A stretch of 64,000 nucleotides of DNA from Microbacterium aurantiacum. GTDB taxonomy: Bacteria; Actinomycetota; Actinomycetes; Actinomycetales; Microbacteriaceae. The stretch's first letter is position 1, and every line of letters begins with the position of its first letter. The translations under genes were made by a program, and so were the position numbers. The notes beneath the pieces were generated by a model that did no database searches, was not told the DNA's origin, and saw only the letters and a list, made by a program, of their open reading frames with translations. Location: assembly GCF_002872075.1 (NCBI RefSeq), contig NZ_PGGU01000025.1:110285-174284 (forward strand). Reading direction: 5' to 3'. Positions 45,547 to 55,699 of the stretch are shown in pieces.

Positions 45547-46707
45547 TCAATACGAGGTTCGACCGGCGTTCGCCTTGAGCCACGGCATGGGGTCGATTGT
45601 CGCCCCGTTGACGATGAGTTCGAAGTGCAGGTGCGCACCGTAGGACTGGCCGGTGTCGCCGGTGAGACCGACGATGTCGCCGACCTTCACCTTGTCGCCG
45701 GTCTTGACCCGCAGGGAGCCGTACTGCATGTGGCCGTAGTGGCTCGTGATGACCTTGCCGTCGATGACGTGGTCGATGTAGGCCGTGACGCCGTAGCCGC
45801 CGCCCTGCTCGGTCGCCAGGCGCACGGTGCCGTCGGCGATGGCCTGGATGGGAGCGCCGTCGCCGGGAACGAAGTCGATGCCCTCGTGCATCCGGCCGTC
45901 GCGCATGCCGTAGCCGTAGGTCATGCCGACGCCGACGAGGAACGGCCACTGGATCGCCGCATCCGGGTCGTTGGTGAAGACCTCACCGGAGTACCGGATG
46001 CCCTGCTCGGCAGCGATGTCGAGGTACGACACCGTCGAGAAGTCCTCTGCGCGTGCCAGCGATTCGTTCTGCACATCGGAGGAGGCGACGTACGCCTGGA
46101 TCTCGTCCTCGGGTGCGTCGTCCTTCGCAGCCTTGGATGCAGTGACGAGCGAAGTCGCCGCGGCGGCCTGCGGGGCCTGCACGGCGGCGACAGCTTCGGT
46201 CGGAAGAGTCATCGAGACGGCGAGGAGTCCGGCGAGACTCATCACGCCGACGGTCGCGCCGATGGTGACGACGCGACGCATGGTGTGAGAACGGCGGGAC
46301 GCGACGTGCGTGACCGCGACGGGCTCGTCGTCGGTGGAACGCGGGGCGGATGCCGCGGAATCCGTCGTCTGCTTGATGCGGAACGCGCGAGCCGCCTGCT
46401 CGAAGACATCGACGTCTTCGTCGGACATCGTCTCGGCGGCGGGGGCTTCAGCGGGCCTCTCGACCGGAACGGCGGGCTCGAGAGGCGAAGTGGTGGTCGT
46501 GTCGACGGTCTCGGCGGTCACGCGCTGACGCGCTGCGCGACGGGAGATCGCCACGGGTGCCGGCGGCGCCGGCACGGCGGGAACGCTCTCCGGCCCAGCG
46601 GAGGCGGCCTCGGTCGCTGGAACCGCAGAGGCCTCGACGGCCGCGTTGCGGAGTCGGCTGGAACGGCGCGTGGGCGCAGGGGCAGCCTGGGGATTCTCGA
46701 AGGGCAA
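45547..46707 (-). CDS. M23-family metallopeptidase (LytM-like)
   Basis: About 386 residues. The N-terminal 145 residues are cytoplasmic and Ala/Pro/Glu-rich, a membrane helix lies at about 147-175 (VGVMSLAGLLAVSMT), and the C-terminal peptidase has RMHEGIDFVPGDGAPI with the zinc His and Asp and GAHLHFELIVNG with HxH. It would cut peptidoglycan cross-links at the outer face. The TTG at 46707, with GAGAGA about 6 bp upstream, is preferred; a TTG at 46734 would add nine residues. Separating peptidoglycan at division is the usual role. Confidence 0.9.
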   Translation of the reverse strand: MPFENPQAAPAPTRRSSRLRNAAVEASAVPATEAASAGPESVPAVPAPPAPVAISRRAARQRVTAETVDTTTTSPLEPAVPVERPAEAPAAETMSDEDVDVFEQAARAFRIKQTTDSAASAPRSTDDEPVAVTHVASRRSHTMRRVVTIGATVGVMSLAGLLAVSMTLPTEAVAAVQAPQAAAATSLVTASKAAKDDAPEDEIQAYVASSDVQNESLARAEDFSTVSYLDIAAEQGIRYSGEVFTNDPDAAIQWPFLVGVGMTYGYGMRDGRMHEGIDFVPGDGAPIQAIADGTVRLATEQGGGYGVTAYIDHVIDGKVITSHYGHMQYGSLRVKTGDKVKVGDIVGLTGDTGQSYGAHLHFELIVNGATIDPMPWLKANAGRTSY

Positions 46708-46832
46708 AACTGATTCTCTCGGGTCGTGCGTCAAGCTCGGGGGCGCTTACTCAACTCTCACCTGTTCGGGCGGGTGAAAGTAACGATCGGATAAACACTA
46801 TCGTGCTCCGCCTGGGAATGCCATGAATTTGT

Positions 46833-47642
46833 TCACGTGCCTGTCACCGCCGCCATGTCGTTGACCAGGGTCCGCAGACGGTCGTGCACATCGGCTCCGC
46901 CGGCGATCACCATCGGCCGAGCCGAATCGACGTCGAGCCGGGAGAATTTTCCGCCGGCTTCGCTGACGAGCAGAGCACCGGCGGCGAAGTCCCAGGGCGA
47001 CAGCCCTCGCTCGAAGTATCCGTCGAGCCGGCCGGCCGCCACGTAGGCGAGGTCGAGAGCGGCCGCGCCCATGCGCCGGAGATCCCGTGCCATGGTCATC
47101 ACCCGCCGTACCGTCGCCAGATCTCCGTCGTGCGTGGCCGGGTCGTACCCGAATCCGGTGCCGAGCAGAGCTCCGGCTGCGCTGTCGGTCGTGACCGCGA
47201 GCCGCGCCGAGCCAAGCCATGCGCCGCGCCCGCGCACCGCCGTGAAGAGCTCGTCGAGCGCCGGAGCGAAGACCGCACCGGCGAGCGCCTCCCAGGTAGT
47301 GGGGTCGGCGCTGCCGCGGACCGCCGCGATGCTGACGTTGTACGCGGGGATGCCGTAGGCGTAGTTCACGGTACCGTCGATCGGGTCGACGACCCAGGTC
47401 ACGTCGGTCTCGCCGGCCTCCGCGCCCGATTCCTCACCGAGGAAGCCGTCGCCCGGACGCTCGGCGCGCAGGCGGGCACGGATCAGCGCTTCGACCTCGC
47501 GATCGGCATCCGTCACGATGTCGGCGAGCGTCGACTTCGTCGCCGCGAGGTTCACGCCCTCCTGGCGACGACGCCGCGCGAGTGCGCCGGCTTCGCGGGC
47601 GATGTCGGCCGCGAGTTCTCCGAGGTCGAGCTCGAGGCTCAC
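46833..47642 (-). CDS. Inositol monophosphatase family protein
   Basis: A 269-residue lithium-sensitive phosphatase fold. FLGEESGAE near residue 66 and VVDPIDGTVNYAYG near 85 bind metal, and SPWDFAAGALLVSEAGG near 215 is the second signature. Substrates in the family include inositol phosphate and histidinol phosphate. In actinobacteria these often serve inositol or histidine synthesis; none is adjacent here. It overlaps the upstream membrane protein gene by 4 bp. Confidence 0.92.
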   Translation of the reverse strand: MSLELDLGELAADIAREAGALARRRRQEGVNLAATKSTLADIVTDADREVEALIRARLRAERPGDGFLGEESGAEAGETDVTWVVDPIDGTVNYAYGIPAYNVSIAAVRGSADPTTWEALAGAVFAPALDELFTAVRGRGAWLGSARLAVTTDSAAGALLGTGFGYDPATHDGDLATVRRVMTMARDLRRMGAAALDLAYVAAGRLDGYFERGLSPWDFAAGALLVSEAGGKFSRLDVDSARPMVIAGGADVHDRLRTLVNDMAAVTGT

Positions 47643-48682
47643 TGGGGAGCCTGCGGCGCCTGCGGAGGAGGCGGCGGGAACGCCATGTGATCGCCCGGCG
47701 CCGGAGGAGTCGGGGGAACGGGGGGAACCGGGGGCGATTCAGGAGCGGGCGGAACCGGGGGCGCCGCCGGCGCTTCGGGAACGGCGGGCACGTCGGATGC
47801 GACCGGCACCGGGGGCGCAACCGGCGCCTCGGGTGCGGGCGGGGTGGGGACACTCGTCGCCGCTGCCGGAACGACCGGGAACTGACCGGCCGGAGCGATC
47901 GCGAGCGCCTGCTGCGGCTGGGCGGTCGGGTAGCCGGTGTAGTACGCGTTCCAGTCGGGCTGGCCGTCTGCAAGAGCGGGCAGCGGCGTGAAGCCGTCGG
48001 CGTAGGTCGGCCACGCCGGCGCCTGAGCAGGTGCGGAATGGGTGAACGCGGGGCGCTTCTTCGGCGCGAACAGCGCGTTCAGCAGCGGGATGAGCGTGGT
48101 GCCGACGGCGGCGAGGATCGTGAGCGCCACGACGATGCGCCAGTACAGCTCGACGTAGTCGAAGGAGTGCGGGAACGTGAGGAAGAAGACGAGCATGCCC
48201 ACGAGAGCTGCGAGGAAGACGATCGTCAGGATGTAGATCACCCGGGTGAAGGTCGTGACATGACGCTCGGCGGCCGGCGTGAAGATGCGCACGTGCAGCA
48301 ACGCCAGCTGCAGGATGCCGACGACCAGCAGCAGCTGGAAGAAGCGCTCCGCTCCCCCGAAGTCCTCGCCGTCTTCGGGAAGCCAGATCTTCACAGCCCC
48401 CACAAGAAGCGCGACGATCCAGGTGACCATGCTCGACAAGGCCAGCCAGTCCGGACGGTTCGGGGCGAGCCCCGCCTCCAGGATCGCGATCCCGGCGAAC
48501 CCGGCCAGCAGGAGGATCGTCAGGAATGCGCGGCCGATCAGTCCGTCCTGATCTCCGATCAGCACCCAGATGACGCAGACGATGGCCGCAGCGATCAGCG
48601 CGCCGATCGCGATCCAGATGGCGCCCCTGATGAGCAGGGACGTGTTCTTCTTCTCGGCCTTCGCGGCATCCGGCTGGGACAT
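47639..48682 (-). CDS. Multi-pass membrane protein with Pro-rich C-terminal tail
   Basis: The protein is not recognised. It has 347 residues: about six membrane helices in residues 18-205, then a C-terminal half rich in Pro, Ala and Val with repeated PP or PVPP steps. AGAGG 6 bp before the ATG at 48682 decides the start. It is co-transcribed with inositol monophosphatase. Pro-rich tails of this kind often dock protein domains or cross the wall; no target is evident. Confidence 0.7.
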   Translation of the reverse strand: MSQPDAAKAEKKNTSLLIRGAIWIAIGALIAAAIVCVIWVLIGDQDGLIGRAFLTILLLAGFAGIAILEAGLAPNRPDWLALSSMVTWIVALLVGAVKIWLPEDGEDFGGAERFFQLLLVVGILQLALLHVRIFTPAAERHVTTFTRVIYILTIVFLAALVGMLVFFLTFPHSFDYVELYWRIVVALTILAAVGTTLIPLLNALFAPKKRPAFTHSAPAQAPAWPTYADGFTPLPALADGQPDWNAYYTGYPTAQPQQALAIAPAGQFPVVPAAATSVPTPPAPEAPVAPPVPVASDVPAVPEAPAAPPVPPAPESPPVPPVPPTPPAPGDHMAFPPPPPQAPQAPQ

Positions 48683-48804
48683 GGCGATCCTCTCGTTGAG
48701 CGGCGTTGCCTTCATCCTCGCACGCAGAGGCCGCGGAACCACGGCCGCCGTCCCGGCTGTGGAAAGTTCTTCCGATGTCAGGGCAGCGCCGGACGCGTCC
48801 TGGC

Positions 48805-49599
48805 TCAGCGGGCCTTGGTCGATGCCGCCGCGAACGCGGTGATCCTCGCCTGCGCCTCGGCGGTCTCCATGAAGGCTCCGATCGAGCGGGCTTCCTCGCT
48901 CAGCTGCTCGGTGAAGCTCCGCTGCGGCTGCGAGCGCACGAGCCATTTCGCCTGACCGTAGGCGTCGGCCGCGCCGGCCAGCCAGAAGCGGGCGATCTCC
49001 TCGGCGCGCGCACGCACCTGCTCGGCCTCGCTCGCGGCATCCGCACCGGTGACGACCTCGGCGACGAGGCCCCAGTCCTGGGCCTCGTCGGCTGTGAGGA
49101 GGCGGTCCTGGAGCACGAGCTGAAGCGCACGACGCTCCCCGACGGCCCGTGCGAGCTGCGCCGAGACGGAGAGGTCGGGTGTCAGCCCGATGTTCGCGTA
49201 CAGGCTGCCGAGGCGGGAGCGCGAGCCGACGACGGCGTAGTCGCTGCACAGCAGGATGCCGAGCCCGCCGCCGGCGGTGGTGCCATGGGCCGCCACGACG
49301 ACCGGGATCGTCGACCCGGTGAGCGAGCGGATGCCGGCATTGATCACCTCGGCGAGCGCGGTGATGTCGGCGCCCGAACCCATCGAGGACGCCATGTCGA
49401 TGACGTCACCGCCGGCGCAGAAAGCCGGGCCCGCCGCGTCGAGCAGAATCGCCTTGACGTCGGCTCTCGACGTCGCCTCGGCGGTGACATCGCGCCAGGC
49501 GTGCGCCAGGTCGGCGTTGAAGGCGTTGAGCCGGGCCGGACGGTTCAGCGTGAGTCGCGCCATCCCGTCGGTCACCGAGAACAGGATGGCATCGCTCAT
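48805..49599 (-). CDS. Enoyl-CoA hydratase/isomerase family protein
   Basis: A 264-residue crotonase. AFCAGGDVIDMAS near residue 65 and AAHGTTAGGGLGI near 110 make the oxyanion hole. The usual catalytic Glu after the second loop is replaced in LYANIGLTPDLSVS, where an Asp precedes the turn, as in the PaaG/isomerase-like subgroup. So hydratase activity is uncertain. AAGGAG precedes the ATG at 49599. There is no other fatty-acid oxidation gene nearby. Confidence 0.88.
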   Translation of the reverse strand: MSDAILFSVTDGMARLTLNRPARLNAFNADLAHAWRDVTAEATSRADVKAILLDAAGPAFCAGGDVIDMASSMGSGADITALAEVINAGIRSLTGSTIPVVVAAHGTTAGGGLGILLCSDYAVVGSRSRLGSLYANIGLTPDLSVSAQLARAVGERRALQLVLQDRLLTADEAQDWGLVAEVVTGADAASEAEQVRARAEEIARFWLAGAADAYGQAKWLVRSQPQRSFTEQLSEEARSIGAFMETAEAQARITAFAAASTKAR

Positions 49600-49646
49600 G
49601 GCTTCTCCTTCGAGCACAGGACGGATGTCTTCAGCGTAATCGCCGA

Positions 49647-50138
49647 TCAGTCCTGCTCCAGCACACGGGAGACGAAGGCCTCCATCCGCCTCCGCGTGCC
49701 GTCGAGCCGGATGTCGACCTGGCCGGCGGGGCGGATCTCGTTCGGAGCGAGCGGATGCGCGAGCCGCACGTTCTCGTGGCACGAGAGGTCGGTGCACAGG
49801 TAGGTTCCGACGGAGCCTCCTCGCGCTCCGGCTTCTCCGGCGCGGCGCGCGGAGAACAACGCCACCTGGTTGCCCGGCTGCATCGTGTGGCAGATGTTGC
49901 ACATGCCCGCGTGCCCTCGACCCGGGTCGGAGGCGCGCAGGACCACGCCGACGACGCGCCCGTCATGCTCGATCAGCACGTAGCCGCGGCGTCCGGCGCT
50001 GGGATCGCGCCAGGCGAAGAAGTCGAGGTAGTCCCAGTCGACCAGCACGAAGTCGTGCGGCATCGCCATGACGCGCTGCTCGTCGGCATCCGCGTTGACG
50101 AACGACGCACGGACGTCGGCTTCGGTGAGCGCTCGCAT
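49647..50138 (-). CDS. FBP-domain (FusB-like) treble-clef zinc protein
   Basis: A 163-residue protein. The N-terminal 60 residues are helical and the C-terminal part is a four-Cys treble-clef zinc finger: MCNICHTMQPGNQ near residue 82 and YLCTDLSCHENVR near residue 115. Its relatives are the FBP/FusB proteins that bind elongation factor G and protect it from fusidic acid. A translation-rescue role is possible. TAGACT lies exactly 6 bp before the ATG, so the mRNA is probably leaderless. Confidence 0.82.
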   Translation of the reverse strand: MRALTEADVRASFVNADADEQRVMAMPHDFVLVDWDYLDFFAWRDPSAGRRGYVLIEHDGRVVGVVLRASDPGRGHAGMCNICHTMQPGNQVALFSARRAGEAGARGGSVGTYLCTDLSCHENVRLAHPLAPNEIRPAGQVDIRLDGTRRRMEAFVSRVLEQD

Positions 50139-50144
50139 CGCCCC

Positions 50145-50150
50145 AGTCTA
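50145..50150 (-). promoter_or_regulatory. -10 box of the leaderless FBP-domain gene
   Basis: On the minus strand TAGACT, then GGGGCG (6 bp) and the ATG. No SD is present. Confidence 0.5.
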
Positions 50151-50204
50151 GGAACACCGGACGAAGCCTTGCGTCGCCGGTCCCGGCTCCGCCGGCATGC
50201 GTAG

Positions 50205-51236
<1,032 letters not shown>

Positions 51237-51243
51237 CCCCAAC

Positions 51244-52134
51244 TCAGGAACGCTCGCCCGCCGGCACCGCCGCACCTCTGGCGGTGGAGCGGTCGCGGAT
51301 GAGGAATCCGAACCCGAACGCGATGAAGAACATGAGCACGCCGTAGACCGCAGCGGGAAGGCTCAGCTCCACGGAGCCGAGCACGGACTGCGCGATGACG
51401 ATCGCGAGAGTGGCGTTGTGGATGCCGATCTCGAACGACGTGGCGACCGCCTGCCGTCTGCCGACGTTGAGCCAGCGTGGCACGAAGAACCCCACGGTGA
51501 GACTGATCAGGCAGAACAGCACGGTGATGAGCGCAAGTTGGGTGAAGTTCGAGACGAGCAGCGCCCAGTTCGATGCCACGGCCCCGGCGATCACCACGAT
51601 GAGGATGACCACCGATGCGATCCGCACCGGCTTGTCCATCGCGTCGGCGAAGGAGGGCCACAAGCGGCGGATCACCATGCCGGCCGCGACCGGGAGGAGG
51701 ACGATGGCGAACACCTCGAGGGCCTTCGACCACTGCAGCCCGAGCTGGTCGTCGAACGGCTGGAAGAACGCGATGGCGAAGTTCGTGATAACCGGAAGCG
51801 TGATCACCGCGATCACGGAGTTCACCGCCGTCAGCGAGATGTTCAAAGCGATGTCACCGCGGAAGAGATGGCTGTAGAGGTTCGCCGTCGTGCCGCCCGG
51901 CGAGGCCGCGAGCATCATCATGCCCACGGCCAGCACCGGCGGCAGCTGGAACAGCAGCACGAGGCCGAAGCAGATGCCCGGCAGCAGGACGAGCTGGCAG
52001 AGCAGCGCGATGATCACCGCCTTCGGCTGCTTCAGCACTCTCGCGAAATCGGCGAGGGTGAGGCTGAGCCCGAGGCCCAGCATGATGATGCCGAGTGCGA
52101 CAGGCAGTCCGATGGTGGTCAACGCTGATCCCAT
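51244..52134 (-). CDS. Bile acid:sodium symporter (BASS) family transporter
   Basis: A 296-residue membrane protein with nine or ten helices. AASPGGTTANLYSHLFRGD near residue 77 and the crossover region with ATSFEIGIHNATLAI near residue 233 are the sodium-binding signature of the family. Bacterial members carry organic acids such as pantoate or 2-keto acids. It is divergent from an IclR regulator 90 bp away, which is therefore the likely controller. Confidence 0.9.
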   Translation of the reverse strand: MGSALTTIGLPVALGIIMLGLGLSLTLADFARVLKQPKAVIIALLCQLVLLPGICFGLVLLFQLPPVLAVGMMMLAASPGGTTANLYSHLFRGDIALNISLTAVNSVIAVITLPVITNFAIAFFQPFDDQLGLQWSKALEVFAIVLLPVAAGMVIRRLWPSFADAMDKPVRIASVVILIVVIAGAVASNWALLVSNFTQLALITVLFCLISLTVGFFVPRWLNVGRRQAVATSFEIGIHNATLAIVIAQSVLGSVELSLPAAVYGVLMFFIAFGFGFLIRDRSTARGAAVPAGERS

Positions 52135-52212
52135 GGGACTCAGTGTGGCCGACGCGGAGTCGCGGTGTCACCTACTCCCGTTCGACACGCCGGGTCGTGT
52201 CCGTCCGGCGGC

Positions 52213-52218
52213 TACGCT
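52213..52218 (+). promoter_or_regulatory. -10 box of the leaderless IclR gene
   Basis: TACGCT, then CGATCC (6 bp) and the ATG at 52225. Confidence 0.5.
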
Positions 52219-52224
52219 CGATCC

Positions 52225-53007
52225 ATGCCGATGGATCACCGCACGCAGACGCGCCTGAGCAGCATGGGACGTGGCTTCGAGATCGTCCGCGCGCTGGGCG
52301 AACTGTCGGAACGCGGCGACGCGGCGACGGTGCAGAGCATCGCACGAGAGCTGGACCGCGACCGCTCGCAGGTCTCCCGGACCCTGGCCGTCCTCTCGAA
52401 TCTCGGTTTCGTCGTCCGCGACGCCGACCTGAGCTATTCGCTGTCCTGGAACTGGTACGCGACCGCTCAGGAACTCACCGATCAGCGACTGCAGACCGTC
52501 GGGATGGCGGCACTGGACGCGCTCTCCGCCGAACTCGGCCAGGCGTGCTTCCTGAGCATCCTGCAGGGCGACAGCACCGTGACGATCTTCGAGAGCGTCC
52601 CCGCGGACTCGCGCATGATCGGATCCTGGCGCGGGCGCGCCTACCCGGCGTTCTGCAGCGACGCGGGGCGTGCGGTGCTCTGGGATGCGACCGATCGGGA
52701 GATCCGGGCCGTGTTCTCGGCCACGGAATTCGACAGCCCCGGGCCGAACGCTCCCGCCTCGATCGAGGACTTCATCGACCGTCTGCGCCAGGATCGCGAG
52801 CGCGGATACACGATCATCGATCAGGAGGCGGAGCCCGGACTCTACTCGGTGGCCGCTCCCGTCTGGGACTTCCGCGGCGAGGTCATCGCCGCGATCCAGG
52901 TCGTCGGAGAACGGAACGCGCTGCACGCCAGGACTGCGGAATGCGGCACTGCGGTTCAGGACGCGGCCGACAGGCTCTCCCACCGGCTCGGTGCAGCGAG
53001 CCGGTGA
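52225..53007 (+). CDS. IclR-family transcriptional regulator
   Basis: A 260-residue regulator. An N-terminal winged helix (SIARELDRDRSQVSRTLAVL near residue 45) is followed by the effector domain, where PAFCSDAGRAVLW near residue 145 is the family mark and DQEAEPGLYSVAAPVW closes the ligand pocket. IclR proteins respond to small organic acids, which fits the adjacent BASS transporter. The ATG at 52225 follows a -10 box by 6 bp and is likely leaderless; an ATG two codons later is the alternative. Confidence 0.92.
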   Translation: MPMDHRTQTRLSSMGRGFEIVRALGELSERGDAATVQSIARELDRDRSQVSRTLAVLSNLGFVVRDADLSYSLSWNWYATAQELTDQRLQTVGMAALDALSAELGQACFLSILQGDSTVTIFESVPADSRMIGSWRGRAYPAFCSDAGRAVLWDATDREIRAVFSATEFDSPGPNAPASIEDFIDRLRQDRERGYTIIDQEAEPGLYSVAAPVWDFRGEVIAAIQVVGERNALHARTAECGTAVQDAADRLSHRLGAASR

Positions 53008-53019
53008 CCCGAGCGGCCG

Positions 53020-53769
53020 TCAGCGTCCTTCGGCCGCGGCGCTCAGCTGCTGCGCCGCGTCGCTGAGGCGCGCGCGAACCTCGCGCGATGCGCCTTTCGC
53101 CCGATGGGCACCGGCGAGGGCGAGTGCAGCGATGACCACGCCGTTCCGCCGGATGGGGAGGGCGAACTCGTCCACCCCGTCGACGTACTCCTGACTCGCG
53201 GCGATGAACCCGTTCGCCCGGTCATGGTCAAGCCGTGAATGCACCTCGGCGACCGACCGCGCGGATGCCGGGCCGCCGACGCCGACGAACTGCACGTCGT
53301 CGAGCAGCTCTTCCAGGCCGTCTCGCGAGTGATCCCACAGCAGTGCCCGGCCTGCCCCGGTGCACCAGATCGGCGCGACGAGCCCGGGTCGGAGCGAGCG
53401 GTCGGATGTCGTGATCGCTCGCTCATACCGCAGCAGCACAGCCCGGGGTCCGTCGGCGACGGCGATCACGGCCGTCATCCGCAGGTGCGACGCGAGGAAC
53501 CTCAGAACCTCGCGGGAGCCCTTCAGCCACGGCGCGTTCAGCGTCGCTGCGGTGCGGAAGTACTGCGGTCCGGCGGCGAGCAATGCGGATTCGCTGCGCT
53601 CCAGGTACTCCAGCTCCCGCAGTTCCTGGGTCAGCCGCGAGACCCGACTCCGCTCGATGCCCGTCGCCTCCGCGAGCCGCGACGCGTTGTGCCCGAGACT
53701 CCGCAAGCGCTCCTGGCTGATGGCGGCATCCAGCAACGCCAGACCCTGAGTGAGAGAGGATGCGCTCAT
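53020..53769 (-). CDS. IclR-family transcriptional regulator, second
   Basis: A 249-residue IclR-type regulator. HNASRLAEATGIERSRVSRL near residue 27 is the recognition part of the winged helix, and PIWCTGAGRALLWDHSRDGL near residue 135 is the effector domain signature. It sits tail-to-tail with the first IclR gene and directly downstream, on the same strand, of the broken racemase, so it may be the last gene of the permease transcript. AGGAGAG lies 10 bp before the ATG. Confidence 0.92.
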   Translation of the reverse strand: MSASSLTQGLALLDAAISQERLRSLGHNASRLAEATGIERSRVSRLTQELRELEYLERSESALLAAGPQYFRTAATLNAPWLKGSREVLRFLASHLRMTAVIAVADGPRAVLLRYERAITTSDRSLRPGLVAPIWCTGAGRALLWDHSRDGLEELLDDVQFVGVGGPASARSVAEVHSRLDHDRANGFIAASQEYVDGVDEFALPIRRNGVVIAALALAGAHRAKGASREVRARLSDAAQQLSAAAEGR

Positions 53770-53812
53770 CTGCCGCGTACTCTCCTCTCCCCCACGATCT
53801 CGTCGGGTCGGC

Positions 53813-53959
53813 TCATCCTATCCAGCGGCCGTACGCATCCGCCTTCACCACCGTGCAGAACTCGACGTGGTCGCCGAGTTCTGCGCGGACGGTGCGGATG
53901 TTGTGGTCGATCGCCTCGATGTCGACGTCGACCCACCCCGCTGACGGAGGTCTCGTCAC
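53813..53959 (-). pseudogene. alr: Truncated alanine racemase (N-terminal 48 codons only)
   Basis: The GTG at 53959 overlaps the permease stop (GTGA) and opens a 48-codon frame. Residues 8-44 match the start of alanine racemase: GWVDVDIEAIDHNIR is the first strand and helix, and VVKADAYG contains the PLP Lys at residue 39. After RWIG it stops. About 320 further residues that the family needs are missing, and only 43 bp remain before the next gene. This is most simply a deletion that left the coupled start in place. The product cannot be a racemase. Confidence 0.75.
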
Positions 53960-55437
53960 TCAGTGGCACCGGCGACGACCGGCACCGCCGCTGCGTCGTC
54001 CGTCGGGCGCATGCGGCCGTGGCGCCACCAGAAGTACAGGTAGCAGGCTCCGACGAACGGAACGCCGAAGTACAGCGCGGCGACCTGGTTCGGGTCGAAG
54101 GCGATCGCCACGATCGAGATGAACAGGAGTGCGAAGGCCACGATCGGCAGAGCGGGGTACAGCGGCGTCCGGTAGGCCAGCGTCTTGATGTCGCCGCCGG
54201 CTCGGACGAAGGCCCGCCGGTGGAAGAACTGAGACGCCACGATCGACATCCACACGGCCACGACCGCGAATCCCGCGATCGAGACGAGCACGAGATAGAC
54301 GGTGCCGGGAGCGATGACGCTGGTGAGCAGGGAGACGAGTCCGATGAGGATGCTCACGGTGAGCGCGACGAGCGGGACTCCGCGCTTGGTGAGGTAGGCC
54401 AGGCGCTTCGGCGCGTGCCCTTCCTCGGCCAGCGAGAACAGCATCCGTGCGCAGGAGAACAATCCGCTGTTCCCCGCCGAGAGGAGCGCGGTGATGATGA
54501 CGAAGTTCATGATGTCGGCCGCGAAGGGCACGCCCACGTACTCGAAGACGTCGACGAACGGGCTGCTCGTGACGCTGGCCTGCTCGTAGGGGAGGATCGC
54601 CGCGACGACGGCGATGGCGCCGACGAAAAGCACCACGAGACGCAGCACGGTGGAGCGGAGCGCCTTCGGGATGTTCTTGGCCGGGTCCTTGGTCTCGCCG
54701 GCCGCGACCCCGATGAGCTCCGAACCGCTGAAGGCGTAGAAGACGGCGAGAGCGGTGACGAGGACGCCGCTGAACCCGCCGGGGAACAGGCCCTCCGGAG
54801 TCTCGAAGTTGCTGAACAGGAGCGCGGGCGGATGCTCCGCCGACAGGGGTGTGATGCCGAAGATCGCGGCGCCGCCCAGCACGATGAGCCCCACGATGGC
54901 GACGACCTTGATGAGGGAGAACCAGAACTCGGCCTCGCCGAAGACGCGCGCCGAGACGGCGTTGAGCAGGAACAGCACCGCCGCGAAGATCAGGCACCAC
55001 AGCCACACCGGAACTCCGGGGAACCAGCGCTGCATGAGGATTCCGGATGCGGTGAACTCCGAGCCGAGAGCGACCACCCAGCACAGCCAGTACAGCCACG
55101 CCGTCGTGAAGCCGGTGGCCGGGCCGATGGATCGGGCTGCGTAGATGTGGAACGCGCCGGAGACCGGGTACGCGATCGCCAGTTCACCGAGACAGGCCAT
55201 CACCAGGTAGACGACGACTGCGCCGATCAGGTAGGCGATGATCGCGCCGAGCGGACCGGCCTGCGAGATCGTGTAGCCGGAGCTGAGGAAGAGCCCCGAG
55301 CCGATCACGCCGCCGAGGGCGATCATGATCAGGTGGCGGGCGTCCATCGACCGTTGCAGCCGGCGCAGCGGCACCTGTGTCGCGGTCGTGTGAGGAAGGG
55401 CGTTGGGGAGTTCTTTCTCCCCGGCTACAGGAGCCAT
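53956..55437 (-). CDS. Amino-acid permease (APC superfamily)
   Basis: A permease of about 493 residues with twelve membrane helices. MDARHLIMIALGGVIGSGLFL in helix 1 and AFSGSELIGVAAGETKDP in helix 6 are typical of the AAT group (GABA, serine/alanine, lysine carriers). The ATG at 55437, with GAGAGA upstream, is preferred; an ATG at 55458 would add seven residues. The start lies 26 bp from a 36-bp dyad probably bound by the Lrp protein. The truncated alanine racemase is coupled to its stop, so the natural substrate may once have been a racemised amino acid. Confidence 0.92.
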   Translation of the reverse strand: MAPVAGEKELPNALPHTTATQVPLRRLQRSMDARHLIMIALGGVIGSGLFLSSGYTISQAGPLGAIIAYLIGAVVVYLVMACLGELAIAYPVSGAFHIYAARSIGPATGFTTAWLYWLCWVVALGSEFTASGILMQRWFPGVPVWLWCLIFAAVLFLLNAVSARVFGEAEFWFSLIKVVAIVGLIVLGGAAIFGITPLSAEHPPALLFSNFETPEGLFPGGFSGVLVTALAVFYAFSGSELIGVAAGETKDPAKNIPKALRSTVLRLVVLFVGAIAVVAAILPYEQASVTSSPFVDVFEYVGVPFAADIMNFVIITALLSAGNSGLFSCARMLFSLAEEGHAPKRLAYLTKRGVPLVALTVSILIGLVSLLTSVIAPGTVYLVLVSIAGFAVVAVWMSIVASQFFHRRAFVRAGGDIKTLAYRTPLYPALPIVAFALLFISIVAIAFDPNQVAALYFGVPFVGACYLYFWWRHGRMRPTDDAAAVPVVAGATE

Positions 55438-55462
55438 GCGGTCTCTCAATCCAAACATTGGC

Positions 55463-55498
55463 GTGCGTTATCGACACGCTGTTGTGTCGATCTTGCAC
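55463..55498. promoter_or_regulatory. Putative Lrp operator A (permease / homoserine dehydrogenase)
   Basis: A perfect interrupted dyad: GTGC, 3 bp, ATCGACA, 8 bp, TGTCGAT, 3 bp, GCAC. The same layout, matching at 28 of 36 positions without gaps, recurs as operator B beside the Lrp gene. The dyad is between the permease (minus strand) and the homoserine dehydrogenase (plus strand), so one site may serve both. Confidence 0.7.
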
Positions 55499-55699
55499 GG
55501 AATCGGGTATGGCGGGACGCTACATGCCGTCGGCCGCGACCGCAACCCTGATGACCGAAAACTACCGCTGCGGCCGGCGGATTGCGATTCGGGCAGCGGG
55601 ACGGGCGTTCCGGCAGTGCGGTGTGCCGTTCCGGAAGGCGCGGACTGACAGCAGCCCATCTCACGATGGATTCCTACACGTTCTGACGAAGGAGCACCC

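Noticed and set aside
55503..55699. A small plus-strand protein (starting MAGRYMPSAATATLM) upstream of homoserine dehydrogenase
   Set aside because: No SD at its ATG, no domain, and the frame runs on into the homoserine dehydrogenase start; more likely a leader.
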